Positions 1 to 5,088 of a DNA stretch of 5,088 nucleotides are shown here, piece by piece. This DNA is from Nitrospirota bacterium (GTDB lineage Bacteria > Nitrospirota > Nitrospiria > Nitrospirales > Nitrospiraceae). A program made the translations under genes and the position numbers. Positions within the stretch are counted from its first letter, which is position 1, and each line of letters begins with the position of its first letter. The stretch is from the NCBI GenBank assembly GCA_004296865.1, contig SCVQ01000508.1:1-5088 (forward strand). The letters are read 5' to 3'. The notes beneath the pieces are model-generated. The model was not told the DNA's origin and searched no databases. It saw only the letters and a list, made by a program, of their open reading frames with translations.

Positions 1-861
1 GCTTCCTTCGGACGGACAACGAGCCTGGCTCCGAATGTATTGGACGCGATGAAGTGGGTGCAGCCGGCTCTCGGCCAGGCCATTGTCGATGACTATCTGC
101 TGGAACGAGCGGTGTCCAGCAAAACCGCTCAGGCCGCTGCGGAGTTCGGCCGGGCTGCCCTGGCCAGTCTTCAACTGGAGAACGCCCCCTTCGGGTACCT
201 TGAGCGCATCGGAACCCATGCCGCCTCGGTCGAGGCCGACCATGCGGCCAGGATCCAGTTCGTATTGGGCCGCCGGATCGTAGGCTTCACGGCGAGGGGC
301 GTCCGGATGGGTGTCTTGTCACCGACGCAACTGACCGCCCCGTATAACCGTCGGATGATCAGGATGGCCGAGTTGGGCGCGAATCGGATGGAAGATGACT
401 TCCTGAGCAACCGTCAGACGCTGCTGGGATGGGAGATCGTGATCGCGAGCCAGGGGCATGCGCAGATCGTGGGGCAGGCTCAGCATCGGTTGGGGGATGC
501 CATCGTCCGCGTCACTCAGGTGCAGCAGGTGTACGGTGAGGCGATGGCCGGCGCGCAAGAACAGTTGGCAGCGACGGCCCTGGCCTCCATCCATACCGAA
601 CAGCTCGCCGATCGGTTTGCGCGCCTGGCCGCCGCCGATCTCTCAGGCGGGGGAAAGCCGATTGCGTTTACGGAGCCGCGGTCGTGGCCCGAGGTCCCCG
701 TCGGGCTTCTCCTGGCCGCGTCCGCGATGCTGATCGGGCTCTTCTTCGCCGGCCTGTCGATGCCGAGCATCCGGCGGGAGCATGAGATTGGGATGGAGGC
801 GATGGGTGAAGGGGAAGGTCAGGCCGAATCGGCCGAGACGGTCTATCGGAAAACGGCGTAG
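1..861 (+). CDS. Hypothetical protein with C-terminal membrane anchor, 5'-truncated by the window edge
   Basis: The reading frame is open from base 1 to the TAG at 859-861, giving 286 visible residues. Because no stop precedes the first possible starts (TTG at 40, ATG at 49) and neither has a convincing ribosome-binding site, the true start probably lies left of the window. Most of the visible protein is Ala/Gln/Glu/Arg-rich and looks alpha-helical, with no cysteine and no motif I recognise. Counting from the TTG at 40, a single hydrophobic segment lies at about residues 219-240 (begins VPVGLLLAAS). It is followed by a short polar tail that starts with R245-R246 and becomes acidic. Arginines just after the helix suggest by the positive-inside rule that the tail is cytoplasmic and the helical body is on the outer face, which would need an N-terminal signal outside the window (inference). 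It is 67 nt upstream of the first microprotein with no terminator between, so they may share a transcript. I do not recognise the family; the coding call is firm, the function unknown. Confidence 0.8.
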   Translation, partial: ASFGRTTSLAPNVLDAMKWVQPALGQAIVDDYLLERAVSSKTAQAAAEFGRAALASLQLENAPFGYLERIGTHAASVEADHAARIQFVLGRRIVGFTARGVRMGVLSPTQLTAPYNRRMIRMAELGANRMEDDFLSNRQTLLGWEIVIASQGHAQIVGQAQHRLGDAIVRVTQVQQVYGEAMAGAQEQLAATALASIHTEQLADRFARLAAADLSGGGKPIAFTEPRSWPEVPVGLLLAASAMLIGLFFAGLSMPSIRREHEIGMEAMGEGEGQAESAETVYRKTA

Positions 862-913
862 CCGGCGCTAAGGCTCTTGGGAAAAGGGAGAAACGGCAGC
901 GCCCGTCAAGGGC

Positions 914-922
914 AAGGGGAGG
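914..922 (+). promoter_or_regulatory. Ribosome-binding site of the first microprotein
   Basis: AAGGGGAGG lies 6 nt before the ATG at 929. It is what distinguishes this short gene from the overlapping reading frames in the same interval, none of which has a comparable signal. Confidence 0.75.
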
Positions 923-928
923 TCGTCC

Positions 929-1096
929 ATGTCCTGGGGATACTGGGGAATCGTGACGAGCCTGGTCGTGCTGCTCGTGGTCTTTTTCGTCTCCATGGAG
1001 ATACTGTACTCCAGGGCAAAGAGACCCGGAGAAGGTGCAACCGGCTCGCCGGTCGGAAACGGCGAGAAAACCAACAGCAAGAAACACGCTGCTTAG
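929..1096 (+). CDS. 55-residue single-helix membrane microprotein (first of two)
   Basis: A short gene with a good ribosome-binding site and a TAG stop at 1094-1096. The protein starts M-S-W-G-Y-W-G, then has one strongly hydrophobic segment at about residues 7-27. It ends in a polar Gly/Lys/Asn-rich tail, probably cytoplasmic because of the R29, K31 and R32 cluster right after the helix. The aromatic N-terminus plus one helix recalls CydX of cytochrome bd oxidases, and the Y-S-R-A-K-R stretch recalls the basic segment after the helix of CcoQ in cbb3 oxidases. These are resemblances of topology and a few residues, not a family assignment, and no oxidase subunit gene is visible here. The last four residues are K-H-A-A, identical to the end of the other 55-residue microprotein downstream. 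A perfect 7-bp inverted repeat at 1045-1066 lies within its codons. Function unknown; coding status is likely because of the ribosome-binding site and the clean membrane helix. Confidence 0.78.
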   Translation: MSWGYWGIVTSLVVLLVVFFVSMEILYSRAKRPGEGATGSPVGNGEKTNSKKHAA

Positions 1097-1234
1097 CCGA
1101 TCGTCCCGCGCCCGGAGGTACGGTGCATCCGGCAGCGCTTCCGGGAGTGCGCGGAACGAGGTGGCCCATGCCGTGGACGTCTTGCGCCACCGGGGCCATC
1201 ATTCTGCATCGGCGGGGGTGTGGTTATGAATTGC

Positions 1235-1266
1235 GGAAAGGGCCCGCCTCGGCCCTCCGTGTTTCC
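1235..1266 (+). repeat. Bulged hairpin upstream of the second microprotein
   Basis: GGAAA (1235-1239) pairs with TTTCC (1262-1266), and GGGCC (1240-1244) pairs with GGCCC (1251-1255). The loop is 6 nt and a 6-nt bulge sits on the 3' side (1256-1261). No T-run follows, so it is not a classical intrinsic terminator. It ends 20 nt before the AGGAGG of the next gene, so in RNA it could affect translation or transcript processing (inference). A structure of this size can also arise by chance in GC-rich DNA. Confidence 0.4.
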
Positions 1267-1286
1267 GGGGACGGCATCGTCTGAGT

Positions 1287-1292
1287 AGGAGG
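1287..1292 (+). promoter_or_regulatory. Ribosome-binding site of the second microprotein
   Basis: A full AGGAGG lies 7 nt before the ATG at 1300 and defines the start of the second microprotein. Since the kinase start downstream lacks its own good site, this may be the main ribosome entry point for the microprotein-kinase-regulator block. Confidence 0.8.
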
Positions 1293-1299
1293 AAACACA

Positions 1300-1467
1300 A
1301 TGGTTGCACTCATTGGACTCGCGACTATGATCGCACTGGTCTGGCTCTTGGCCTTCAGTATGACGACCGAAAGCAATGCTGAAAGGCGGCGACTCTCCAC
1401 GCCGACCGCGACTCCCGAGGCCGGTCCAGAGAGGATCCTAGGTTCCGGGACCAAACATGCGGCGTGA
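1300..1467 (+). CDS. 55-residue single-helix membrane microprotein overlapping the kinase gene (second of two)
   Basis: A short gene with an AGGAGG site and a TGA stop at 1465-1467. The N-terminus is hydrophobic at about residues 2-20 (V-A-L-I-G-L-A-T-M...), with no charged residue before the helix. It is followed by T-T-E-S-N-A-E and a basic R29-R30-R31 cluster, then a Thr/Pro/Ala-rich tail ending in K-H-A-A. The arginines suggest that the tail is cytoplasmic (positive-inside rule). The last 11 nt of the gene overlap the first codons of the histidine kinase, a typical arrangement for translational coupling and often for proteins that act together. It matches the first microprotein in length (55 residues), layout and last four residues, although the helices themselves do not align obviously. 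The hydrophobic part could also be read as a signal peptide, but no clear cleavage motif is present. I do not recognise a family. A role as small partner of the sensor kinase is inference from position only. Confidence 0.78.
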   Translation: MVALIGLATMIALVWLLAFSMTTESNAERRRLSTPTATPEAGPERILGSGTKHAA

Positions 1468-3853
1468 GCATCGCCTGCTTCCCGTGGCAAGGCGGATCAG
1501 ACTCCAGCGCGCGGTCACCCTGGCGGTTCTCTTGATCGGTCTGCTCTCGGGCACCCTCGGCCTTGGTTACGCCTACTGGCACGCCAAGCAGACCCGCCGC
1601 ACCACCACCGGTATCTATTTCCAGGAATTGGCTCGGCAAAGCGCCGACAAGGTCGCCTTGGCTCTTGCCAAGGAGGTCGAATGGGTCGAGCGGTTGGCCG
1701 CCCTCTCCGAAGTACGCGAAGCGGTGCATGAGGGCGTGCAGCTTAATCTGGGCAAGCCGGAACTGCAGCGGTGGCGCGAAGCGCAGCATGAGTATTTCCG
1801 CTCTCTGGCCATCGTGGATCGTCGCGGTAACCTGATTGGCGGTGTCACCAGCGAAATCACCCGCGTGCATTACGCGCAGCAGCCCTGGTGGCCGGTCGTG
1901 TTCGGACAGGGCCGATCCTGGGGCGGCGATCTGCGCGTGGACGAGCAAACCGGGGGCTCCTGGGAGGTGGCGGTTCCGATCAGGAGCGACGACGGGACCG
2001 TGCGTGGTGCGCTGAAGGTTGCAATCGGGACCGGCCAATTGTTTGCCTCGATCCTGCGGACCCGCATCGGACACACGGGGCACGTGATGGTGTTGGGTGA
2101 TGACGGCCGGGTGTTGATCTGTCCGGTCCTTCCGCCGGGCCTTCACACAAAGACAGATGCCTTTTCCGGCGGACTGCACTCCATCCCTTCAGTGCTCTCA
2201 GAAGCCATCTGGGCCGAAGTTCAGGACGACACTCACGGGGCTCATGGGAACATTGTTGGAATTGCCCCGGTTGTGTTGCCGAGCCCGATCGTGCAGGAAC
2301 ATGTCTGGCAGATTCTTCTCCGCCAAGATCCGAAGGAGACCTACGAGCCGGCTCGGGTTCTGATGTGGAAGCTGGCAGGGTTTTGGATCGGGACCTTCGG
2401 ATTCATTGCCCTGTTTGGCTGGAGGCTGGCTCGCCGGATCGTCCGGCCGATCGAAACGCTGGTCGAAAAAGTGCGGATGCTGGGCGAGGGCCAACCAACC
2501 GTGCCGCTCAAAGTGGACGGACCGCCGCCGAAAATCGCCATCATCGAGATCGAGACGCTGGCGTCCAGCTTTCACAATCTCGGCGAGCAACTGGCGGCCG
2601 CTTCGCGGCAAACCCAACGCTACGTCACTGAACTGGAGGCGGCCAACAGGGAGCTGAGGAGTTCGGAGGAGCATTACCGGACGCTCTGGAACCATGCCGT
2701 GGATGCGAAGCTGATTGTGAATGCGGGCGGGACCGTGCTGGATGTGAACTGGCGCGCTGAACTGAAGCTGGGGCGACGGGCGGAGGAGCTGGTCGGCATG
2801 ACGGCTGTCGACTTGTTTCTGGACCGGGACCGGCCGCGTTTTGAGGAGCTGCTCCGGCAGGTGTTGGCGACCGGGAAGGAAGAGACCGCGGTCGACCTGC
2901 ACGTTCCGACCACAGCCGGCGGCACACTGACCATTGAGTTGGATATGGTGCCCGTCGAGAAGGCCGGGATCAAATCGGATGTCCTGCTCCAACTCAACGA
3001 TATCACCGACAAAAAGCTTCTCGAACAGCAACTCCTCCGATCGGAGCGACTGGCCTCGCTCAGCCAGTTTGCATCGATGTTCGCACACGACATCCGGAAT
3101 CCGTTGGCTGGGATCAAGAAAACGCTGGAAGTGCTGCATCACCATCAGGAGCTTCAGGCAGAACCGGTGAGCCGGTTGTTCGGCGACCTGCAACTCACGA
3201 CTGAATTGTTGCTCGGCATGATCAACGATATGCTGGATGTCTATCAGGAAAGTTACTCTGGGCTGCCTCTCGTGTCCTCGCCCTTCTCAGTGAGGAGGCT
3301 GTTGCAAGATGTCGTGCATCTGTTCGGGTCGGAGGCCGAAGCGAAAGGCATCACCATCCGGTTGGAACTGCCGGAAGACGAGATCATCCTTGCCGCGGAC
3401 CGGCGTCGGTTGCAGCGGGTCTGGGTCAATCTCGTGCATAACGCGTTGAAGTATTCCTCTCCGGATAGTCGGATCACGATTTCCGCCGGGTTGGAGCAGG
3501 CGGGAACCCTGGATGCGGCCTGTGCCGTCGATGAACCGGTTCTGCTGGTCCAAGTCGAAGATGAGGGGCCCGGGGTTGCTCCTGAAGACCTGCCGCATCT
3601 CTTCGAGATGTTTTTTCGAAAAAAGGACGGTCACGATCTGCGGATCGGCCGCGGCCTCGGGCTCCATTACTGCCGCCTTGTCGTGGAAGCGCACCGTGGT
3701 CATATCTGGGCCGCCAACCGCCCGGCCGGCGGGGCGGTCTTCTCCGTGATGCTGCCGTGGGAGCCAACCGGTCATGCCGATCAAACTCGTGATAGTCGAA
3801 GATCAGCGACTCTTCCGTCAGAGCCTCCGGCTCCTGCTCGAACGGGAACCTGA
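1457..3853 (+). CDS. Membrane sensor histidine kinase (dCache-like, HAMP, PAS, HisKA, HATPase)
   Basis: A 798-residue sensor kinase that should autophosphorylate on histidine and pass the phosphate to the regulator encoded next. Domains in order: TM1 about 18-41; an extracytoplasmic region about 45-300 with dCache-like features (an L-A-I-V-D-R-R-G-N strand, a WW at 144-145, then a second repeat with H-T-G-H-V-M-V-L-G-D-D-G at 206-217); TM2 about 303-322; HAMP about 323-378; coiled coil about 376-408; PAS about 404-518; HisKA about 527-596 with H-box F-A-H-D-I-R-N-P-L, phospho-acceptor H544; HATPase about 610-768 with N-box N658/N662, G1 box D702-E-G-P-G706 and G2 box G731-R-G-L-G-L736. All catalytic motifs look intact. 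In the PAS, F462 stands by eye where FixL has its haem histidine, so FixL-type haem sensing is not supported. The ATG at 1457 is the first after an in-frame stop (1439-1441) and lacks a good ribosome-binding site, so translation is probably coupled to the microprotein upstream. The last 28 residues (771-798) are Ser/Pro/Arg-rich and lie over the start of the regulator gene. The stimulus is unknown. Confidence 0.95.
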   Translation: MRREHRLLPVARRIRLQRAVTLAVLLIGLLSGTLGLGYAYWHAKQTRRTTTGIYFQELARQSADKVALALAKEVEWVERLAALSEVREAVHEGVQLNLGKPELQRWREAQHEYFRSLAIVDRRGNLIGGVTSEITRVHYAQQPWWPVVFGQGRSWGGDLRVDEQTGGSWEVAVPIRSDDGTVRGALKVAIGTGQLFASILRTRIGHTGHVMVLGDDGRVLICPVLPPGLHTKTDAFSGGLHSIPSVLSEAIWAEVQDDTHGAHGNIVGIAPVVLPSPIVQEHVWQILLRQDPKETYEPARVLMWKLAGFWIGTFGFIALFGWRLARRIVRPIETLVEKVRMLGEGQPTVPLKVDGPPPKIAIIEIETLASSFHNLGEQLAAASRQTQRYVTELEAANRELRSSEEHYRTLWNHAVDAKLIVNAGGTVLDVNWRAELKLGRRAEELVGMTAVDLFLDRDRPRFEELLRQVLATGKEETAVDLHVPTTAGGTLTIELDMVPVEKAGIKSDVLLQLNDITDKKLLEQQLLRSERLASLSQFASMFAHDIRNPLAGIKKTLEVLHHHQELQAEPVSRLFGDLQLTTELLLGMINDMLDVYQESYSGLPLVSSPFSVRRLLQDVVHLFGSEAEAKGITIRLELPEDEIILAADRRRLQRVWVNLVHNALKYSSPDSRITISAGLEQAGTLDAACAVDEPVLLVQVEDEGPGVAPEDLPHLFEMFFRKKDGHDLRIGRGLGLHYCRLVVEAHRGHIWAANRPAGGAVFSVMLPWEPTGHADQTRDSRRSATLPSEPPAPARTGT

Positions 3854-4415
3854 TCTAGCGGTGGTCGGGGAAGCCACCGACGGGCAGGAGGCGGTCGGCG
3901 TTGTCACGAAGGTGAAGCCCGATATCGTCTTGATGGACGTGGATATGCCGAAGCTCGATGGCGTGGCGGCCACCCGGTTGATCCGAGAACGGCTGCCGGC
4001 CGTCAAGGTGCTGATGCTCTCGGTCCATGACGACGACATGCGGATCGTGGCTGCGGTGCAAGCCGGGGCCTGCGGCTACATCCTGAAAGATGCCGACCAC
4101 AAGGAATTTCTGCATATCATTCGTGGCACCTACCGCGGCGAATCGGTCGCGTCGCCCTACCTTGCAGATCGCGTGGCACGCCTCGCCGGGGCGCCCCTTG
4201 GCCGGGCTGGAGACTGTGCCGGGCGTGTGGCCGATCTGACCGAACGGGAACATGAAATCCTGGCCTGTGCCGCAGCTGGTCGGGGGAACAAGGATATCGC
4301 CGATCGGCTCTGCGTGTCGGCAGACACCGTGAAAACCCACCTCCATCACATCTATCGCAAGCTCGGCGTTACCGGACGGGTCGAAGCGATCCTGACCTAT
4401 CTCAATACGAAGTAA
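3774..4415 (+). CDS. NarL/FixJ-family response regulator (receiver plus LuxR-type DNA-binding domain)
   Basis: A 213-residue DNA-binding response regulator of normal length for the family. The receiver domain covers about residues 3-120: acidic pocket E9-D10, phospho-acceptor D55 in the strand I-V-L-M-D-V-D-M-P, switch S83 in M-L-S-V-H, and K105 in Y-I-L-K-D, all intact. A linker of about 30 residues follows, then the LuxR-type helix-turn-helix, about 153-213, with the L-T-E-R-E-H-E-I-L start and the recognition region V-S-A-D-T-V-K-T-H-L. It is the evident partner of the histidine kinase: its ATG lies 80 nt inside the kinase gene in another frame, which points to coupled translation. A weak purine-rich stretch (TGGGAG at 3758-3763) stands 10 nt upstream. 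The start is fixed by the canonical P-I-K-L-V-I-V-E-D N-terminus. NarL/FixJ regulators more often pair with HisKA_3 kinases; here the partner is HisKA plus PAS, as in FixL-FixJ. Targets are not visible; neighbouring envelope genes are candidates by position only. Confidence 0.95.
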   Translation: MPIKLVIVEDQRLFRQSLRLLLEREPDLAVVGEATDGQEAVGVVTKVKPDIVLMDVDMPKLDGVAATRLIRERLPAVKVLMLSVHDDDMRIVAAVQAGACGYILKDADHKEFLHIIRGTYRGESVASPYLADRVARLAGAPLGRAGDCAGRVADLTEREHEILACAAAGRGNKDIADRLCVSADTVKTHLHHIYRKLGVTGRVEAILTYLNTK

Positions 4416-4560
4416 GTCACATCATCCGAACGGTGTAGACAAAATCCATCCTTTGGGCAATAGGCTTCGTTCCGTCCTCTCGATACGATGGTGGCGTTCG
4501 CAGTGGGGTCGGGCACAGCCCGTTCGGCAGGCCGTGAATCCTCAACAAGGAGGTGGGGCA
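4416..4560 (+). other. 145-nt gap between regulator and exported protein
   Basis: No gene and no intrinsic terminator with a T-run were found. A small perfect inverted repeat at 4510-4522 (5-bp CGGGC/GCCCG stem, ACA loop) is the only structure seen. A promoter-like pair TAGACA (4436-4441), 17 nt, AATAGG (4459-4464) is present but its downstream hexamer matches the consensus at only three positions. This gap is where a separate promoter for the exported proteins, possibly controlled by the regulator, would be expected. Confidence 0.4.
4548..4555 (+). promoter_or_regulatory. Ribosome-binding site of the 113-residue exported protein
   Basis: AGGAGGTG is a near-perfect complement of the 16S rRNA tail. 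Its AGGAGG core ends 7 nt before the ATG at 4561. It decides the start against an in-frame TTG at 4453, which would add an Arg/Trp-rich stretch in front of the signal peptide. Confidence 0.85.
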
Positions 4561-4902
4561 ATGAGCGGACGTCTTTTCATACTTGGTGCGCTGGCACTCG
4601 CGGGGCTTGCGGCGATGGTGCTCATGGCCGTCCCGGCCGTGCTCGCGGTGGATCAGCCGGTGGACGAGATGATTGGTCCACAGATGGAGTCCGGCAAAGG
4701 CCTGACAAGGCCTGGGACGTTGGAGCAGCGCGGGGAGCCAACGACAGGTGAGCTGGGTAAGGAGATGGAAAAGCCGATGAGGGTGCCGGAGACGAGTACC
4801 CCAGAAGAAAACCATCCAGGGTATCGACCGCTCTGCGGACCTTCGAAGGATGCGATCAACCATTACGCCTGCGGGGAAGGCTATCAGACCTTGGCGTTCT
4901 AG
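4561..4902 (+). CDS. Small exported protein of unknown function with two cysteines
   Basis: A 113-residue protein with a clear N-terminal export signal: R4, a hydrophobic core at about residues 6-25, and a likely signal peptidase I site after A-V-L-A at residue 29, giving a mature protein of about 84 residues. The mature part is polar, rich in Glu, Gly, Pro and Met, with little hydrophobic core until the end, so the first half may be disordered. The C-terminal part has H-P-G-Y-R-P-L-C-G-P and H-Y-A-C-G-E-G-Y, placing cysteines at 92 and 104. They could form a disulphide outside the cytoplasm or, with the nearby His residues, bind a metal (inference). There is no CXXCH haem motif. The gene follows the two-component pair on the same strand and is followed 49 nt later by another exported protein, so the two probably form a small unit. 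The family is not recognised. Confidence 0.85.
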   Translation: MSGRLFILGALALAGLAAMVLMAVPAVLAVDQPVDEMIGPQMESGKGLTRPGTLEQRGEPTTGELGKEMEKPMRVPETSTPEENHPGYRPLCGPSKDAINHYACGEGYQTLAF

Positions 4903-4940
4903 GGCAGACCGGCCCCGAGGGTATTCGATTGAATGAAGAA

Positions 4941-4946
4941 AGGAGG
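4941..4946 (+). promoter_or_regulatory. Ribosome-binding site of the right-edge exported protein
   Basis: AGGAGG, preceded by an A-rich stretch, lies 5 nt before the ATG at 4952 and supports that start. Confidence 0.8.
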
Positions 4947-4951
4947 CTCCC

Positions 4952-5088
4952 ATGCGAGCAACACGCATCATGATCGTGGTTGCGAGTTGCGCGATCATCC
5001 TGCTGGCAGGACAGGTTGCGCTCGCGCAAACAAATTGGATCGATGAACTCACCAGTTCGGTCGCCTTTTACAAAACCAATTATCCCAC
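4952..5088 (+). CDS. Exported protein, 3'-truncated by the window edge
   Basis: Only the first 45 codons are inside the window. The protein starts M-R-A-T-R, then has a hydrophobic stretch to about residue 22 and a likely signal peptidase I site after A-L-A at residue 25. The mature N-terminus would be Q-T-N-W-I-D-E-L. A possible lipobox-like V-A-S-C puts a cysteine at residue 13, but the hydrophobic core continues past it, so ordinary cleavage after residue 25 is the better reading. The visible mature part (W-I-D-E-L-T-S-S-V-A-F-Y-K-T-N-Y-P) is amphipathic and shows no known motif. It is 49 nt downstream of the other exported protein with no terminator between, which suggests co-transcription. 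Family and full length cannot be judged from this window. Confidence 0.8.
   Translation, partial: MRATRIMIVVASCAIILLAGQVALAQTNWIDELTSSVAFYKTNYP

Larger units (their letters stand above)
1097..1299 (+). other. 203-nt spacer between the two microproteins
   Basis: No convincing gene is seen. Two tiny open frames (GTG at 1123 and ATG at 1226) were considered and rejected. The spacer holds a bulged hairpin at 1235-1266 and the ribosome-binding site of the next gene. A poor promoter-like pair (TTCTGC at 1202-1207, 17 nt, TATGAA at 1225-1230) is present, but the upstream element matches the consensus at only two positions, so I do not annotate it as a promoter. The length of this gap compared with the overlaps downstream makes it a plausible place for a separate transcription start or for mRNA-level control. 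Confidence 0.5.

Noticed and set aside
1045..1066. Perfect 7-bp inverted repeat followed by a short A-run, as a possible terminator or bidirectional signal
   Set aside because: It lies inside the codons of the first microprotein and has no T-run on the coding strand, so GC-rich coding sequence is a sufficient explanation.
1123..1284. Possible 53-residue gene starting at GTG after a GGAGG, in the spacer between the microproteins
   Set aside because: The GGAGG is only about 4 nt from the GTG, and the product is an unlikely mix of Trp, Cys, Arg and Gly without a membrane helix or signal. It could be reconsidered if conserved in relatives.
1226..1288. Possible 20-residue peptide from ATG at 1226, a potential leader peptide across the hairpin
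   Set aside because: There is no good ribosome-binding site and no run of regulatory codons, so an attenuator is not supported.
1355..2179. Minus-strand open frame of 274 codons opposite the second microprotein and the kinase sensor domain
   Set aside because: The product is low-complexity and has no motif; the opposite strand carries a clear dCache-like kinase sensor.
2198..3193. Minus-strand open frame of 331 codons inside the kinase gene
   Set aside because: It lies fully opposite well-conserved kinase domains (TM2, HAMP, PAS, HisKA) and has no recognisable content. It is a shadow of the kinase's codon usage.
4436..4464. Sigma-70-like promoter TAGACA, 17 nt, AATAGG before the exported proteins
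   Set aside because: The spacing is right but the downstream hexamer matches the consensus at only three of six positions, which is expected by chance.
4510..4522. Small inverted repeat as a terminator of the regulator transcript
   Set aside because: It has only five base pairs, no T-run, and lies nearly 100 nt after the stop codon.
4453..4560. Longer form of the 113-residue exported protein from the TTG at 4453
   Set aside because: The extension is Arg/Trp-rich and would bury the signal peptide. The ATG at 4561 has a near-perfect ribosome-binding site.
4417..5052. Long minus-strand open frame of 211 codons opposite the exported proteins
   Set aside because: It runs antisense to two genes with good ribosome-binding sites and signal peptides. 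Its product is rich in His, Arg, Pro and Cys without a domain pattern, as expected for a shadow frame in GC-rich DNA.

Overview
The window is a dense, same-strand (+) stretch of GC-rich bacterial DNA. It carries a two-component signalling pair embedded among small membrane or exported proteins of unknown function. I see no rRNA, tRNA, CRISPR array, insertion sequence or transposase. The composition, strong AGGAGG ribosome-binding sites and kinase style would fit a Nitrospira-like (Nitrospirota) bacterium. That taxon is an impression from style, not something the sequence proves.

Layout: (1) 1-861 is the 3' part of a gene whose start lies left of the window; it encodes a mostly helical protein with one C-terminal membrane helix. 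(2) 929-1096 and 1300-1467 are two 55-residue single-helix membrane microproteins, each with its own good ribosome-binding site. They are separated by a 203-nt gap that contains a bulged hairpin. Both end in the residues K-H-A-A. (3) 1457-3853 is a 798-residue membrane histidine kinase (TM, dCache-like extracytoplasmic sensor, TM, HAMP, coiled coil, PAS, HisKA, HATPase). Its start overlaps the end of the second microprotein by 11 nt. (4) 3774-4415 is a NarL/FixJ-type response regulator whose start lies 80 nt inside the kinase gene. (5) After a 145-nt gap, 4561-4902 encodes a 113-residue exported protein with two cysteines in the mature part. (6) 4952 to the right edge is the beginning of another exported protein.

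How the genes may work together (inference): the second microprotein, kinase and regulator overlap and are very probably co-translated. The kinase would sense a signal outside the cytoplasmic membrane, phosphorylate the regulator at D55, and the regulator would control transcription, possibly of the neighbouring envelope genes. The microprotein fused by overlap to the kinase gene is a candidate accessory subunit or modulator of the sensor. The first microprotein instead looks like the small single-helix subunits of respiratory oxidases, but that resemblance is only one of topology and a few residues. No strong promoter or intrinsic terminator could be identified, so transcript boundaries remain open.
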